Shown: positions 1-12,240, counted from the first letter of the stretch. The stretch is 64,000 nucleotides of DNA from Taxillus chinensis (GCA_023512835.1 CM042090.1:14992617-15056616); one strand, 5' to 3'. Translations and numbers: made by a program. The notes: generated by a model not told the origin, from the letters alone.

Positions 1-199
1 GTCTCTCTCATTGCGAGAGGTGAGAGCTATGCGGCGCAATGCCTATAATTGTGAGTTTGTGATACTATGATCCATAAATTTAACATATTTCATCATATGT
101 AATTATAAATACTTAGTAAATAAAATAATATACTTTTGATTATAATTATTTTAGAGTTTAGACGTTTAACTTTTTCAAGATATGTCGTCTAATTATATA

Positions 200-390
200 C
201 CAGATAATGGCGGTTGACACCCGCTCTACCCGCCATACCCGCCGGTTAGTACCCGCCAAAAAATTAATAAACCCGTCAATTATTGGGGTTGATGGGTCGG
301 TTGAAAGGCGAAAGAATTAGTCACCGTAAGGACGGGTCGATTGATGATTTAGCCTTCACCCAACCCCATCCGACCCATGCACACCCCTAT
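200..390 (-). mobile_element. Terminal part of a DNA transposon-like repeat
   Basis: Read on the minus strand, this stretch starts with taggggtgtgcatgggtcgg and continues with several GGGT/CGGGT words (cccgcc, acccgt on the plus strand). That start is a common end of plant non-autonomous hAT-like repeats. It stops where the 336-bp direct repeat begins (389), so it probably inserted there and truncated that repeat. No coding capacity is visible. Family assignment is from the look of the terminus only. Confidence 0.4.
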
Positions 391-724
391 TCTTCACCAT
401 CTAATCTATTTATTCCGCCATTCCTCCTCACACGCCAGGAAATTTGTATCCTCACAAGAACATATTTTATGTCATTACATGAACATATCTTATGTCATTG
501 GGTTCTACAAAATTTAAATATAACAGCCTACTGCTCATGTGCATGCATTCGGTGCATAAATCAAACCGGTAACGTGGAACAATGCAGTAAAGTCCCTATC
601 GGCCTATCAATTGTCCATGCCATGTTTCCAAAGTATCACATCAGTCACAACTGAAATCATGCAGTAAAGTACCTCCCTTCAATTGTCCTGCTTTGATCAT
701 TGACGGGAATGACATACTAAAAAT
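389..724. repeat. Direct repeat copy A (336 bp, partner at 7646-7981)
   Basis: This stretch matches 7646-7981 without gaps, by eye, with about five substitutions, four of them transitions. The partner lies just upstream of the F-box gene. Copy A therefore looks like the upstream flank of a second F-box copy that would lie to the left of the window, cut on its left side by the repeat ending at about 390. It does not begin TG and end CA, and the sequence between the copies is not retrotransposon-like, so these are not LTRs. Confidence 0.88.
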
Positions 725-869
725 GAAGGGGATAATAGAATAAAATTTAAACTCATCTATTTTGATTCGCATGTTTAGTATATATGCTCAAACTCGATCG
801 TAAGAAAATTTTCCATGGTAATTTTATTATCATTCATAATTTTCCTTCAATATTCCAGGCAAGGAGTGT

Positions 870-3800
870 TTCTCACCTTCACGGGAAATGATGGATTTTA
901 TGTTTGCCCTCTAACAATACCAACGGAAAGTTTATACTAACGGATAAGAGTCTATAATATACCGACGGAAATATATATCCGTTACTAGAATATGTTTATT
1001 GAAATAGCTTGCTAATTGTCCGTTTGTATGTGCGTATCTGTACCGACGGATTATTGATTATCCGTGGATATGTTCAAATTTTTTCAGCTATTTTTTATGT
1101 ACCTCCATCGGATTTGAGTTCCCCGCCTCCTCCTCGCACGCCTTTCTCTCATCTTCATAGTTTTCCTACGCCAGCACCATCGCTGCTAGTGCTCGCACCA
1201 CCCCAGAATCGCACCAAAAGGTTCTAATCGTCCTCATCTCCATATTCGCCCCGCCCAAAAACCCAACCTTCAGCCCTCACAGTCGTCCATCTTTTGTGCG
1301 ACTGCCCTCCAAAAACGTAATTGACTCCTCTACAACTCCAGATTCGCAAGAACCGGCTACAAATCGAAGCTAAGATCCAAAAGTAAAGGGTCGCCCGTCC
1401 ACGCCTCCTCCGTAGCCTGTTGAAGCCCTCGCCAGAAAATCAAGATGCGGCTGCGAAAGCTCCACGCCAAGTTGACCTCTCGCTCTCTACATGTAGACTG
1501 CTCGAGAACCCTATCGCCACTACCTTGCTTCTTTCGGCTTTGTGAATCTCATCATCTTCGGCCTATTGTGAGCGTAAAGATTTTACATTTTTCTTTGTTT
1601 TTTTTAAAAAAAAAAAATTTAAATTATTTCCTTCATTTTTCAACCCTTTATGATTCTTTGAACATTGATTGTTTATGTTTTTGTTTTGGGTAATTAGTTG
1701 TTGAAGTAATGACGACAAATGCTGAGGAAATAATATAAGAGCCAATAATGTGTTTTCTGGCCATATTCACAATTTTCTCCAATTTGTGCAGGTTATTCTA
1801 ATGCAGGGTTTGAATGTTGGTCGTTTAATTGAGGCCTAATGAAATACAAGGTTTATGCAATGATATGTTTTCTGCTTTCAATTTTTTTTTCATGTTCCCT
1901 TTTTTATTGTTCCTTTTTAATTTAACATGGTTTTTTATGTGATTTTGATGACATATAGAATTATACGAGCTGAGCTTATTCGTGCAACATTGACAACACT
2001 ACATGCCTTACTTTCATGGATTCTCGTGGGTTACATATTTGAGTCCCTGCTGGTTTGTACCTAATTTGTCAATTATTTTAAGATGTTAAATTGTATTCAT
2101 TTGCCTGATATATTGCGTTCAAACTCATGCTTAATTGTTGGGAACACTTTTAAAGCTCTTTCCTTTGTTGGCATATCGAAATCTTACCCTCAAATGTTTA
2201 ACAGAGGTAAAAATTTTATTTAATCAAGTTGTTTTCATTGGCTTCATGGAAGTGGGTTAATATGTTTTGATGCTTATAGGTTGCGGCCCTTAGTTGTGTG
2301 GATTTCTTTAATATTCAGTATGTGAAAATGTATAATATTTTCATACTGCAATTACAGGTTAGCACATAATTTATCTGTTTAGAGCTTTATTGATGTCATA
2401 TCTGTATCTACCCTGATTAATTGTATGCTTCGTTTGAGATCAATACAAAATTTGTGATTTATGGCTTGATTTGATGCCCATGTAATCTATTCTTCCACTT
2501 CTTACAAACATTCCTCACATGGATCCAGTGAGGAACAGGTGAATGTTCTAGACAAAGAATCTTAGTATTCTGAGAGTTTGTATAATTCCATAAATTATCT
2601 GACCATGTGTTTGCTTTTGTAGGCCTTCATTTAAAATCTAGCATTGTTCTTCATTTCTTTTTACAAGGTAATTTTTTTGACAATCTTTAATGAGAATTTA
2701 TTGAATAATGGACTCCTTGCGGGTGGTGTACCTTCCCTTTACAATGATGGAGCTGGCTGTGGCGCACGCTTTCAAGTATGCACGATTAATTAATGGGTGT
2801 GCGGGATTAATTAAATTGGTGTACTTATTTTAGTTGCAGTTCCTTAGAGAGTTTGACTAGATAGATGCATTTATTTAATATGTAGGTGAGATGCAAGGAC
2901 ACGGCTCTATGCAGTCAAGCGGCGACTACAGTTTTGCTGTATGATCTTAATCAGACCAATAATCAAATTGATGTTGTTCTCAGCGGCAATGCTTTCACGG
3001 CCATGGCTGTCAAGGGCAAGGGCCCTGACCTTCTCAAACACGGGACTGTTAATGCATAATATAAGAGGTAAGGTGGACTCTTGAGATTGAGACGTTATGA
3101 GCCCATTATAATTAGTGTCAAGACCAGTGTGCAATGATTTCTCTGAGCAATATTCTGCCAGTGATTAACTAATTTTCTGGAGTGAATAATTTCAGGGACC
3201 CAAAGAAGAAGCTATCTCATATCCTTGTGTTATGCTTAATGTTGATGTGGCCAGAAATAATACAAATGATTAATATCAGGTCAGCCTCCCCCCTCTCCTT
3301 CATATCTGTAACTTTCCATATTCAAATATATTTTGACTTGCACTTTTCAATTTTTGCTAAGTGTACTAAATAGAGGTTTTGTGGGTGGATATAGTTATCT
3401 TGATGTTTTTTACTTTTGATTCTAACAGACACTAAAAAATCCCATCAATAAAACATATGCCACCAATAGTGAATGTTCAATTGAATTTGAAGTGGATGGA
3501 CCATATAAGGTAGTGTGCAATAACTAATTTTTGGAAGATATTGAGGCTGGTATTTTTCATTCAAGATATATAATTGCTTAAATGTATATTATGAATTGAT
3601 TAATTATTTGTTTGTTTATTTTTCAGGAAAGCTCTGCCGAAGGGAGAAAGCCATCAAGGGCAAACTTTACATTCATAATGGGCAAGTTTTTTCTTCAAAT
3701 AATCATTCATCTTCACAGTCAAGTCATCGCTGAAATGAAAGGATTGAAGGAAATGATTGTAGTAATAATTAAGATATTTTTTATGTATACTTAATGTATT

Positions 3801-4345
3801 TAGTGACGTGATTATAATATAATCTCTTGTTATTAATTTTCTTATTAATGAAATTTTACAAATTTATTTGGAAGAAATTGTTTTGTGGTTAATCTTGGTG
3901 ATTTTTTTATATATGTAATTATATATTGAAATTTGATTGCATCGTGTAAATGTAGGGGGCTATGGTGTGCAATTATCAATATAGCTGGAGTTTATACCAA
4001 TGGACACTTTAGCCGTTGGAATAGATAACAAGCTTATACGGATAGATAATCGTCACTATAGACCCTATTAATTATTAACGGACAAATAGTCCGTTAGTAT
4101 AGATATTGGACGATTGTGCTGTTGGTATAGATATAGGGTTTATACCTGTGGGCAATTGTGCCGTTGGTATAGACCAAGGGCGTATACAGACGGATTTGGC
4201 GTCGGTATAGATCCTGTACTGACACGGTTTCTATCGACGGAAAGTCCTTCCATCGGAATAGCCCTTGGGGTCTCTTCTGACGGAAAAATAATCTATACCA
4301 ACGGAACTACTACTACTACACATGCCTCAGCCTCTTCTATGTCAT
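870..4345 (+). mobile_element. CACTA-like non-autonomous transposon carrying host gene fragments
   Basis: Both ends carry clusters of short degenerate sub-terminal words of the type taccgacgga / ccgttggtatag: about 925-1075 on the left and about 4005-4310 on the right, largely in opposite orientation. Such arrays are typical of plant CACTA (En/Spm) elements. The exact CACTA termini and a 3-bp target duplication are not visible, so the limits are approximate. No transposase is recognisable. Between the ends lie a C-rich leader-like segment (1100-1560), AT-rich intron-like DNA, an expansin-like fragment (2707-3068) and further exon-like pieces at about 3190-3270, 3430-3510 and 3628-3690 that I do not recognise. 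A Mutator-like (Pack-MULE) origin is a less likely alternative. Confidence 0.5.
2707..3068 (+). pseudogene. Expansin-like A (EXLA) gene fragment, captured and broken
   Basis: Two exon pieces read as an expansin-like A protein. The first (2707-2775) gives GVPSLYNDGAGCGARFQ. A phase-0 intron with GT..AG ends (2776-2885) follows. The second piece (2886-3068) begins VRCKDTALC and includes the FTAMAVKGKG motif. These match the cysteine-rich double-psi beta-barrel region of EXLA proteins, and the intron sits where EXLA genes have one. The copy is dead: the second Cys of the usual GCGAC motif is Arg, and a TAA at 3057-3059 interrupts the stretch that normally reads VEYKR. The signal peptide, most of the N-terminal domain and the C-terminal CBM63 domain are missing. 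It lies inside a CACTA-like element; the retained intron means capture at the DNA level, not from an mRNA. Confidence 0.85.
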
Positions 4346-4359
4346 ATATCTATTAGATG

Positions 4360-5400
4360 GATTAATCTATATATGTGAAAACTCTCACCTATGAGTATAC
4401 ATTCATGTCAAATCATCAAAATATAATTTGAAACGGAACCCAACTTAGCTAATTCATCAGGCGTGATTGAGGATGATTTATGCCTTGCGATTAGTCTTCC
4501 AACTTGGACATTTTCTTCAACAAAACCTTTCCTCTTGAGAATAGGATATGAACGAAGAAAATATTGAACCCTCGATAAATATGGCTTAGTAGCCATAATC
4601 GAATATAAATTATTTTTTTTAATTAACTTTCAATATTTCTAGTTTAATCCTTCACACAATTAAAATAATAATTTAATTTGTACATACTTGATTTTAACTC
4701 ATTATAGTATAAAATACCTAAAACCTCAATAAATTATTACTTTAATTGAATTCAATTAATTTGATGCCTTTTATGTACATTAATAAATTATAAATCATCG
4801 TATAATTCCATATGTTGAATTAAAATTTAATAATGTCTACTTGGGCACCACTTTATAATTGTGCATTAAAATAACATTTTAAAACAATCCAAGCAATCAT
4901 TATTATTGTCGAACGCATTTTAAAACAATCCAATCAATCACTCATATATATTAAAGTGATTTTCACTAAATTTATAATAGCCAAACCCATACATATTTTA
5001 ATATATAACCAAATGAAATAAATCAAACATGAATGTGTGTCATGAAATTGCCTAAAAGTGATCTAAACATGCCTATTTCTAGTTGGTCTTACTTTATGTC
5101 TTTTGCGAGATCAATTTTAACCAAATTGAAGTACAAACTAATTACTTTATAACTAAAAATAACCAAAATATCCATTTCCAAAAATTACCATTTGTCCATA
5201 TAGGACTGTTCTGCACGATCGATATCCTAGTCTACTCGATAGACCGGAAGAATATCAAGTAAGGGGAGATATCGAGCAGAGTTAATGCAAGATGCTCAAC
5301 AAGAAAAGATATTAAACAGTGCAGATGCTTGGATATTGAGCAAGCACAGAACAATTCAAATCAGTGTCACAAAAAGTTATTTATACTACTGGTTAGAGTT
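4360..5400. other. AT-rich spacer downstream of the F-box gene
   Basis: No coding region that I recognise. A 62-codon open frame on the minus strand (4408-4596) has no family resemblance I can support. The last 300 bases before the F-box stop codon probably include its 3' untranslated region, since the word aggttcggcccaac at 5411 is repeated at the F-box relic near 8631. Confidence 0.5.
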
Positions 5401-5445
5401 GAAAAATTAAAGGTTCGGCCCAACACCAGGTCCATGTTGCAGAAA

Positions 5446-7415
5446 CTACATATCATCGTTGATTATAACTACTGAAACATTTTTGGGGACGCCTTGTAGC
5501 GATTGAAGCACCACTTCTTCTTCTCCTTCTTCCCACGAGTCCGTTTTGCAATTGTTACAGCTTGGTCTGATGATCAACTGCTCAACTGTAGATGCATGTT
5601 CCAAAAAGGAAATGACAAATTCAGCATACCTTGCGGCATTGCAGCAACTCATTTCAACTTGCTTTAGACACTTGTTTTCATATGCACCTGACTTTCGTAT
5701 TTCGTGGTGACCTTCATACCCACATCTTGGCTGCAATCGATAAAACATTGTAATTAACATCAAGATAATTCACACGGGACATCAACAATTTTGAAATCAA
5801 ACTAACAAACAAACAAAAAACGAGAAAATTGAATATTTTTCAGAAGTAAAAAACTTGTACATATATATATATATATAATTGCATCGCCTACCCGAAGAAT
5901 AAGCTCTTGTAAACTGGGAAAGGCTTTAAGAACAGAGAAGCAAAATTCTGTATAGCTCAAAAATTCAAGCTCGAGTGTTGTGACAGTGGCAAACATGGTA
6001 ATGTTCCCGGACAGACGTTCAACCTGTAAGCGCGCAGAAGTCAATATATAAGCATTGGAGTTGGAGGGGTAGAAATTAACGAAACGAAAACCAAAAAATT
6101 CGAAGTGTACTTTATCAACTTACCCAATCGATCCTGCCCGCTATGGAAATGTGAAGACGCTGCAGGTTTGGAAGAAAGTGGGGAAGAGAAGCGAGAACAT
6201 TGTGCCACCCTTTTATGCCCGCATAGTAGTGAAGGTCCTCCAAGTCTTTGAGTAAACCTCTGGAATCAAATCTAACCACTCCTTTAAGTACACAACGAAA
6301 CGTGTAGAGATTGGATTTAGGCATTTCAATTTTCCTTAGGATCCGCAGATTCTCAAGATCTAATTCTTTTAGGAGAGTGGATGACGTGAATGATAATTCC
6401 TCGGGCACTTTACAGTCATGCAGGGTCAAGTATTCAAGGTTTGTGAAGCAGGAGAGCATGGTTTGTAGGTCATGTTTGTCAAAAGATACAAATTTCAAGA
6501 ATACAACCCTCAATTGGCAATAATAATGGTCAGAGAAACTTGGCCCCAATTCCATGCGGCACCTAATCAAATGTAGCGTCTTGAGACTGGTTTTTGCAGC
6601 ATTGAGAATCGCACTGCGAAGCACGTAAGTGCCCCCCTCATCTTCCGCATGACTAGAGGCCTTCGGACAACAACTCGGACAACAGTAAAAACGAAGTCGG
6701 AGCTCTTGAGCCCCCTTTCGTAAAGCAAGCCCAACCCATCCATCAATCACATCACCTTGCTCGCCCAAAAGACAGTAAGACAAATTAAGACACTGAATAT
6801 GAAGGGGCTGATAGAAGTCCAAGAACCGAGTGACTCCTCTAACAAACTTATCAGTCCATGATGCACAAGGAATTGTTTGATTTGTTTCCTTAACACCCAG
6901 AGGGAATATGTAGGGGAACATGGTAAACCTATCAAATTCCAACTCATTTATGGGCGACAGTATACGAGTCCACCTTTTGGATAACACTGTTGTCCTCACG
7001 GCGTCTCTCAAGTCCAGCTTTGAGGCAACCATACTGAGAAATTCGTCAGGCAATTCCCCTATAAGATCCTTATTTTGGGTGGCAGCCGCACCGTCCTGAT
7101 TTGCCAACCAACACACGGGCATGGATTAACAACGATATGAAGCAGAGAAGCATAAACAAAAGTTAATTGCCAAAAATTGCTGTCTTCTTCTACACCAATG
7201 CAGCAAATATCACACTCCCTCTCACTCCAATAAACATACCCCGTAATAGAGATTATAGAGATAAAGCAACAAAGAAATTTGAGCAGCAAATTGCAGTAAA
7301 AGACTGTAGAAGAGGGAAAACAAACATACAATAATACCTGGTCGTGGTCGTGGTCCTGGTCGTGGATGTGAGCTTCAGATGGAGCGCACGGCTTAAGCAT
7401 GACTGGGCTGGACAT
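5446..7415 (-). CDS. F-box/LRR/FBD protein (SCF ubiquitin ligase substrate adaptor)
   Basis: Four exons join in phase: 7338-7415, 6124-7095, 5892-6023 and 5446-5730, giving about 488 residues. Every junction is GT..AG and every intron is phase 0. An F-box lies at about residues 38-75 (DLIGELPDEFLSMVASKL, then VLSKRW); in this family it binds SKP1/ASK within an SCF complex. Leucine-rich repeats follow (LKTLHLIRC, LEYLTLHDC, LKELDLENL, LQRLHIS). The C-terminus resembles an FBD domain and ends VSVVIINDDM. Without the short first exon, ATG 7120-7122 opens the same frame directly (about 471 residues). I prefer the spliced start because its donor (gaccag|gtatta) and acceptor (atcag|gac) keep phase 0 and put a His/Asp-rich leader before the F-box. 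An in-frame ATG at 7431-7433 would add six residues. The substrate is unknown; plant F-box/FBD genes often occur in decaying tandem clusters, as here. Confidence 0.85.
5859..5877. repeat. (TA)n microsatellite in an F-box intron
   Basis: A run of AT dinucleotides within the third intron of the F-box gene (5731-5891). Confidence 0.8.
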
Positions 7416-7479
7416 CAAAAGCAAGCCAACCAAACTACCAAATAAAAGTAGTTGTGTCTGGAAAAATTAATAATTTGAG

Positions 7480-7640
7480 AAAACAACTCTTTCTTTCTAT
7501 TTTCCTAATTCCTTTCCTTTTCCTTTTTTTTTTTTTCAAAAAGGAGAGTAATTGTGTACGACAATTCTTTCTTCTCTTTTCTTTCCTTTTTCTTTTCATC
7601 TCTTTTCTTTCCCTTTTCTTCACGCGCAAAGACTTCGCCA
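7480..7640. promoter_or_regulatory. Pyrimidine-rich tract upstream of the F-box gene
   Basis: Long T/C runs on the plus strand (purine-rich on the gene strand) lie just upstream of the F-box start and next to direct repeat copy B. This is the likely proximal promoter or leader, but no TATA box is obvious. Position is the only support. Confidence 0.25.
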
Positions 7641-7645
7641 TGCAG

Positions 7646-7981
7646 ATTCTTCACCATCTAATCTATTTATTCCGCCATTCCTCCTCACACACCAGGAAAT
7701 TTGTATCCTCACAAGAACATATTTTATGTCATTACATGAACATATCTTATGTCATTGGATTCTACAAAATTTAAATATAACAGCCTACTGCTCATGTGCA
7801 TGCATTCGGTGCATAAATCAAACCGGTAACGTGGAATAATGCAGTAAAGTCCCTATCGGCCTATCAATTGTCCTTGCCATGTTTCCAAAGTATCACATCA
7901 GTCACAACTGAAATCATGCAGTAAAGTACCTCCCTTCAATTGTCCTGCTTTGATCATTGATGGGAATGACATACTAAAAAT
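7646..7981. repeat. Direct repeat copy B (336 bp, partner at 389-724)
   Basis: Matches 389-724 without gaps. It starts about 230 bases upstream of the F-box start codon, so it probably marks ancestral F-box upstream sequence duplicated together with the gene. The spacing between copies is 7257 bp. Confidence 0.88.
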
Positions 7982-8303
7982 AGGGCTCGAAACCGAGTTA
8001 ATCTTCCTACTAACTACTAAGTACTAATATATACATCCACTGAAGCTTTTTTTTCTCTCTTAATTCTCCCGGCGGCTGCTGTAGCATTAAATCCCTATTT
8101 TTGAAGTTGCACACACTCACCCTATACCCTATAATGACGAACAACCTCCTTTTATTTAACAAGATGGGTTAGTTAACTATATATATTTGTGTGTTGGTTA
8201 GTTTTTTTTCCGTTATTATATAAATGCGGGTTTTTAATTAGCAAACTTCTAAAGTCTTTCTCTGTGAGCGGGGCTGGATGTGGTCTGGTTGCACAGTCGA
8301 ACC

Positions 8304-8660
8304 AAAGGCTTTAGGAACAGAGAAGCAAAACTGTGTGTAGTTCAAAAATTCAAGCACGTACCAGTGTTGTGACAGTGGCAAACAAGGTAACATTCCCTGA
8401 TAGTTGTTTAACCTGGTAGGAGGTCTAGTCTGTGTAACGTATTATGGTTCCCTTTCATTTCAGTTCAAAGTTTCTGCTACAAATCATATCAAACATGCAT
8501 ATATATGCAGTAGACCGCTTTTAACTGAATATATACACTCCTACTTGCAAGAGCCGATAATCAGTGAAGTCGAGGGAGTACTATGATGAACCACGCCACC
8601 TGCCACACGCATTTTGTGTATAAATCGTATGAGGTTCGGCCCAACGCCCAACACCAGTTA
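8304..8660 (-). pseudogene. Scrambled relic of a second F-box copy
   Basis: Positions 8304-8416 match the third coding exon of the intact F-box gene and its acceptor side (5919-6028), with substitutions and small indels. Positions 8630-8656 match its 3' flank (aggttcggcccaac near 5411). In the intact gene the 3' flank lies to the left of this exon; here it lies to the right, so the pieces have been rearranged. No F-box or other exon is present. The surrounding phrase ctatgatgaaccacgcc... recurs about 80 bases further on (8581 and 8661). Confidence 0.75.
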
Positions 8661-8699
8661 CTATGGTGAACCACCACCTGCCACCGTCAGGTACGCATG

Positions 8700-9310
8700 A
8701 TTACCCTCGACCATACGTACGAAAAATGGTTACAATAATATATATATGGACTATGTGACTACAAACTTTACTCTGTTTCAGCCTCATCATTTAAAAAACC
8801 AAAAAAACAACACTCCTGATAATATAGTTTATTATTATGTTTTCCCTAAACAATGTCATGTACTTCATTTATTTTTAAGTTTTAAGGAAATCTGTTCATC
8901 TCCTTGACTTTTATTTGCTCTTCTTCCCTTGCTGTTTTATTAAGTTTTGTTTTACAAAGCTTTAAACAAGTTGTTGTACTTTTCAATATTTTGTTTATAT
9001 TTTACTTAAATAGCACGGTATTCTATTTAAGAAATCAAAGCAAAAACAAGACAAAAAAAATATGAGAGGGCGAGAAAAGTTTTGAAAAGGTTTTCATTAA
9101 TTTAGATTTCAAATTTCTATATATTTCATTCGTAAAGATTAAGCTATTTTAAATAACTAGCTTAAAAAAATATTTAAAAAAACCATTAGAACCTTGGGCC
9201 CTCGTATCAAACAATGACCCGTGTGTTTGCCCACGGTAAAAAAAAAAACACTAAAATTGGTAAATGAATTTGAAGAAACAACATAGCCAAACGCACAAAA
9301 CACACGTAGG
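8700..9310. other. AT-rich spacer, nothing recognised
   Basis: AT-rich DNA between the F-box relic and the exonuclease pseudogene. I see no gene, repeat boundary or RNA here. Confidence 0.5.
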
Positions 9311-12240
9311 TATGTTTGATGCCCGCAAAACACACGTACACATGGTTATCTTAGTTTGAGCTTGGACCTCTTCCAATAGGTTCACAGCTTGATCACGCCC
9401 GATGGCAGTCTCAGCTTCCACTTTCAGCCTTTTCTTCAACTGCAAAATATAAACAAAGAAGAGGTATCCACCCATGGACCATGGCAACATCTCAATGACG
9501 GGTGCAAATAATAAACATGGCATTGATACCTAAAGGCTTTTAATTCTGGAATCCATACGACTAAAAATGTCTTTCATTTGGGCTGTCTTACTAAATTCAA
9601 AGCCTTTTTATTGGTATCTTTTTGCTGACACGTAAGCAGTGAAATTATTTGTGCAACATTTCCATTCAACATTTCCTTGTCCTCGGCTTATTCCTATAAT
9701 AAATTCGACTCTGAGAATCGAACCAAAACAATGTGTTGTCATTGTTAAGCTGAAAAAGCAAACAATAAATGTACAATAAGACAACAACCAAAATAGACCT
9801 AAAGAAATCACAACAATGAAAGAAAATCTTGCTCATCAATGTTTGCCCAATCTGAGCCCATCCTTCCTAATCATAGTCCCAGCCTACATAGTAGTCAGTA
9901 AACCACTGGTTGTGAGAATGGTGAAGAATAAGCCAGCACCAAATTGTATAGCAGAGCACCACCCGTAATTTTTACATAAGAGATTTTGAGGATCAGGCAT
10001 CAAAATCAGTACTTTCCACTTCTAGAATGAAAAACTACCACCCACTCAGCATTTGCACACATCACATACGGTTTTAAAACAACTTACAAGATGACAAAAA
10101 TGCTATAAAGCAACTTGACATAAATATGAGTTCCTGGGATAAAAGAACCATTAAATATAAGCAAGGATCCTACTCGACGTCCTTATTTAGTTTTCATTTT
10201 ATCTATCAACAAAAGAACTCCAATAATAATAATATTGTTTGCATAGATTATCCACTGGGCTCACCAAATTTCAAATGCTATATGATACTACTGAAAATTA
10301 TGAACAAAATACATTGCTATCACTAATCATGTCTGATATTTAAAAAAGTCAGTCACAGGGCAGCTTTTGCATCTTCAACACTGTCGTGGTCAATTTCTGA
10401 ATCCGGGACCTCCCTTGAAAGAAATTTCCCGGTGAGCACTGGAAGGGATGTTTTGTGAGACATACGCCATAGATGGTTGTAGAGTACTGCATTTTGAATC
10501 ACCAAACCACAAGAGATCTTCATAGCTAATAACTCGTTCTCCTCCAATGAGTGCCCGACTAAAATGGTTTCACTGTGAACCAGCTTTAGAAAATCCTCAT
10601 GGATAGAGCAAATAACTGTAAATCAATAAACTGTATGCATGGCACAAATCCAATGAAACTCTCGTAAAAGCTATTGAACACATAGACCACGTGATAAACC
10701 CGAATATCTGTACGAAAAGTCCATACCCCATAACATATGAGGCATAATAACACTATACCTACAGTCCAAAATAAATTAAATGGGGTCAGAAATTATATAT
10801 TAATGTGAATAAAGGCAACTGGTTAAATGGGCTTCATAGAGCAGTCGAACATACAACCAATCACATGGAAACATCAAAAACATTCACCCAGAAATAACAA
10901 ACTGATGCATTAGGACCATCGGAGGTTTGGAAGGAGATTAACAACTTCTTTAGATTCAGAAATCATACTTAAAGCTTCAAATGTCAACACTTAACAAGCC
11001 TAAAATGCACCAAGTTCCAACACTGACAAGAGTGACCGCTAATCGGCCCTTTTCACACCCAAAGACCAATTTCAAGGAATAATTCAAATTGCAAGCAAAT
11101 GAGATTTTACCATACCACCTAGGGAAATTTTGTAGAGTTGCTGCTTTAAGTCAGTTATGTCTCTCCACTTATGTAATTAATATATCCATTTTCAGGGTAT
11201 TTTTGTTTGTAACTTAAAAATAATATTTTATTAATTACACCACATAGCCATGGTATATTTTATCTCCCACCATTTTTTCCATGTACTTGCACAATTTCAT
11301 ACTTTACACAAGGAAGTTGGATTTATACGCACAAAACATGCATGGAGAGAAGTAACCAGAACACGTGCGACATTACAAACATTCTAGTATTAAATACAAA
11401 CAGGAAAATTTGTTAAAACGGGCGGGATCCACTGCATAGGAAACTACTCAAGCATACCTTATATTCTAATCAGTGATTGCATTTGATGGTTTAACTAATT
11501 TATCTAGCACTACATGTAATTAAAATATGATTATTTAGAAACATAATTAAAAAGAAATAAGAGCAGTTTAGACTTGAAATCAGCCACATTTTTAAAACTG
11601 ATCACAACTAATTAAAAAATCTCTTAGCAATAAAGAGTCGAATACAAATAGGACAGATTTATTATTATACAATCGAAGAGACTACAAGAGAATTTGAAAA
11701 TAAATTTCAAGCCACCAATATGCACAACAATGTTGATTATAATAAGCCAATGACGGCAAAAGGTGAATTATAATTAGCAACATTAATATTATAATGGACG
11801 GCATGTTGCCATATAGAATACGAGAACTAATGGATGAACGTTGCACAACTAGAGTAAATAAGTTTCAATATCTTTGGTATAACAAAAATACAGGCCACAC
11901 TTATACAAAATGTAGAAAACAAGAAACCTAACAACCATAAGCAACAATTGAATAAACAAAGAATACGCTAAAAGTAGTCAAAGTTTTAAGTAAAAGATAC
12001 CTATCCTTGTGGTATACTAGAGTTACAATACACTAATTGTCGGGCAAGAGAAATAGTCATTATTTATAAAGTCGGCTCCAAGCAAATATAGATAAGAATA
12101 AAACAAAGGTTTTTTTTAATAAATCACGACTCAATAATTATAAGGAACAAGATATGAGAAGGAAATAAGTGGATAAGTATGTAACATCTAATAAGAGGCA
12201 AGTAGTTTAGAATAATCTTTCATTTATCTTTCAGTTATCA
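9311..12240 (-). pseudogene. Tandem partial duplicate of the SDN5-like exonuclease, decayed
   Basis: This segment aligns along most of its length, introns included, with 13038-18260 of the intact gene downstream. It retains relics of exons 8 to 14 only. Damage seen: the exon 8 relic (about 12001-12034) lacks an internal piece; the exon 9 relic (11458-11514) has a TAG codon and its acceptor reads ACAT instead of ACAG; the exon 10 relic (about 10700-10775) is shifted in frame; the exon 11 relic (10353-10560) has LEENELLA where the intact copy has LENDLLA, and ends early at TGA after EDAKAAL; exon 12 is deleted (junction near 9838); the exon 13 relic (9490-9752) is shortened and out of frame; the exon 14 relic (about 9330-9440) lacks the normal C-terminus. 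There are no exons 1 to 7, so no first catalytic motif. It cannot make an active exonuclease. Confidence 0.9.

Noticed and set aside
4408..4596. 62-codon minus-strand frame, possibly the end of an organelle-related protein
   Set aside because: No motif strong enough to name a family and no plausible neighbouring exons found.
389..7981. The 336-bp direct repeats as LTRs of a retrotransposon
   Set aside because: No TG..CA ends, no primer-binding site or purine tract, and the inner DNA is an F-box gene plus a DNA transposon.
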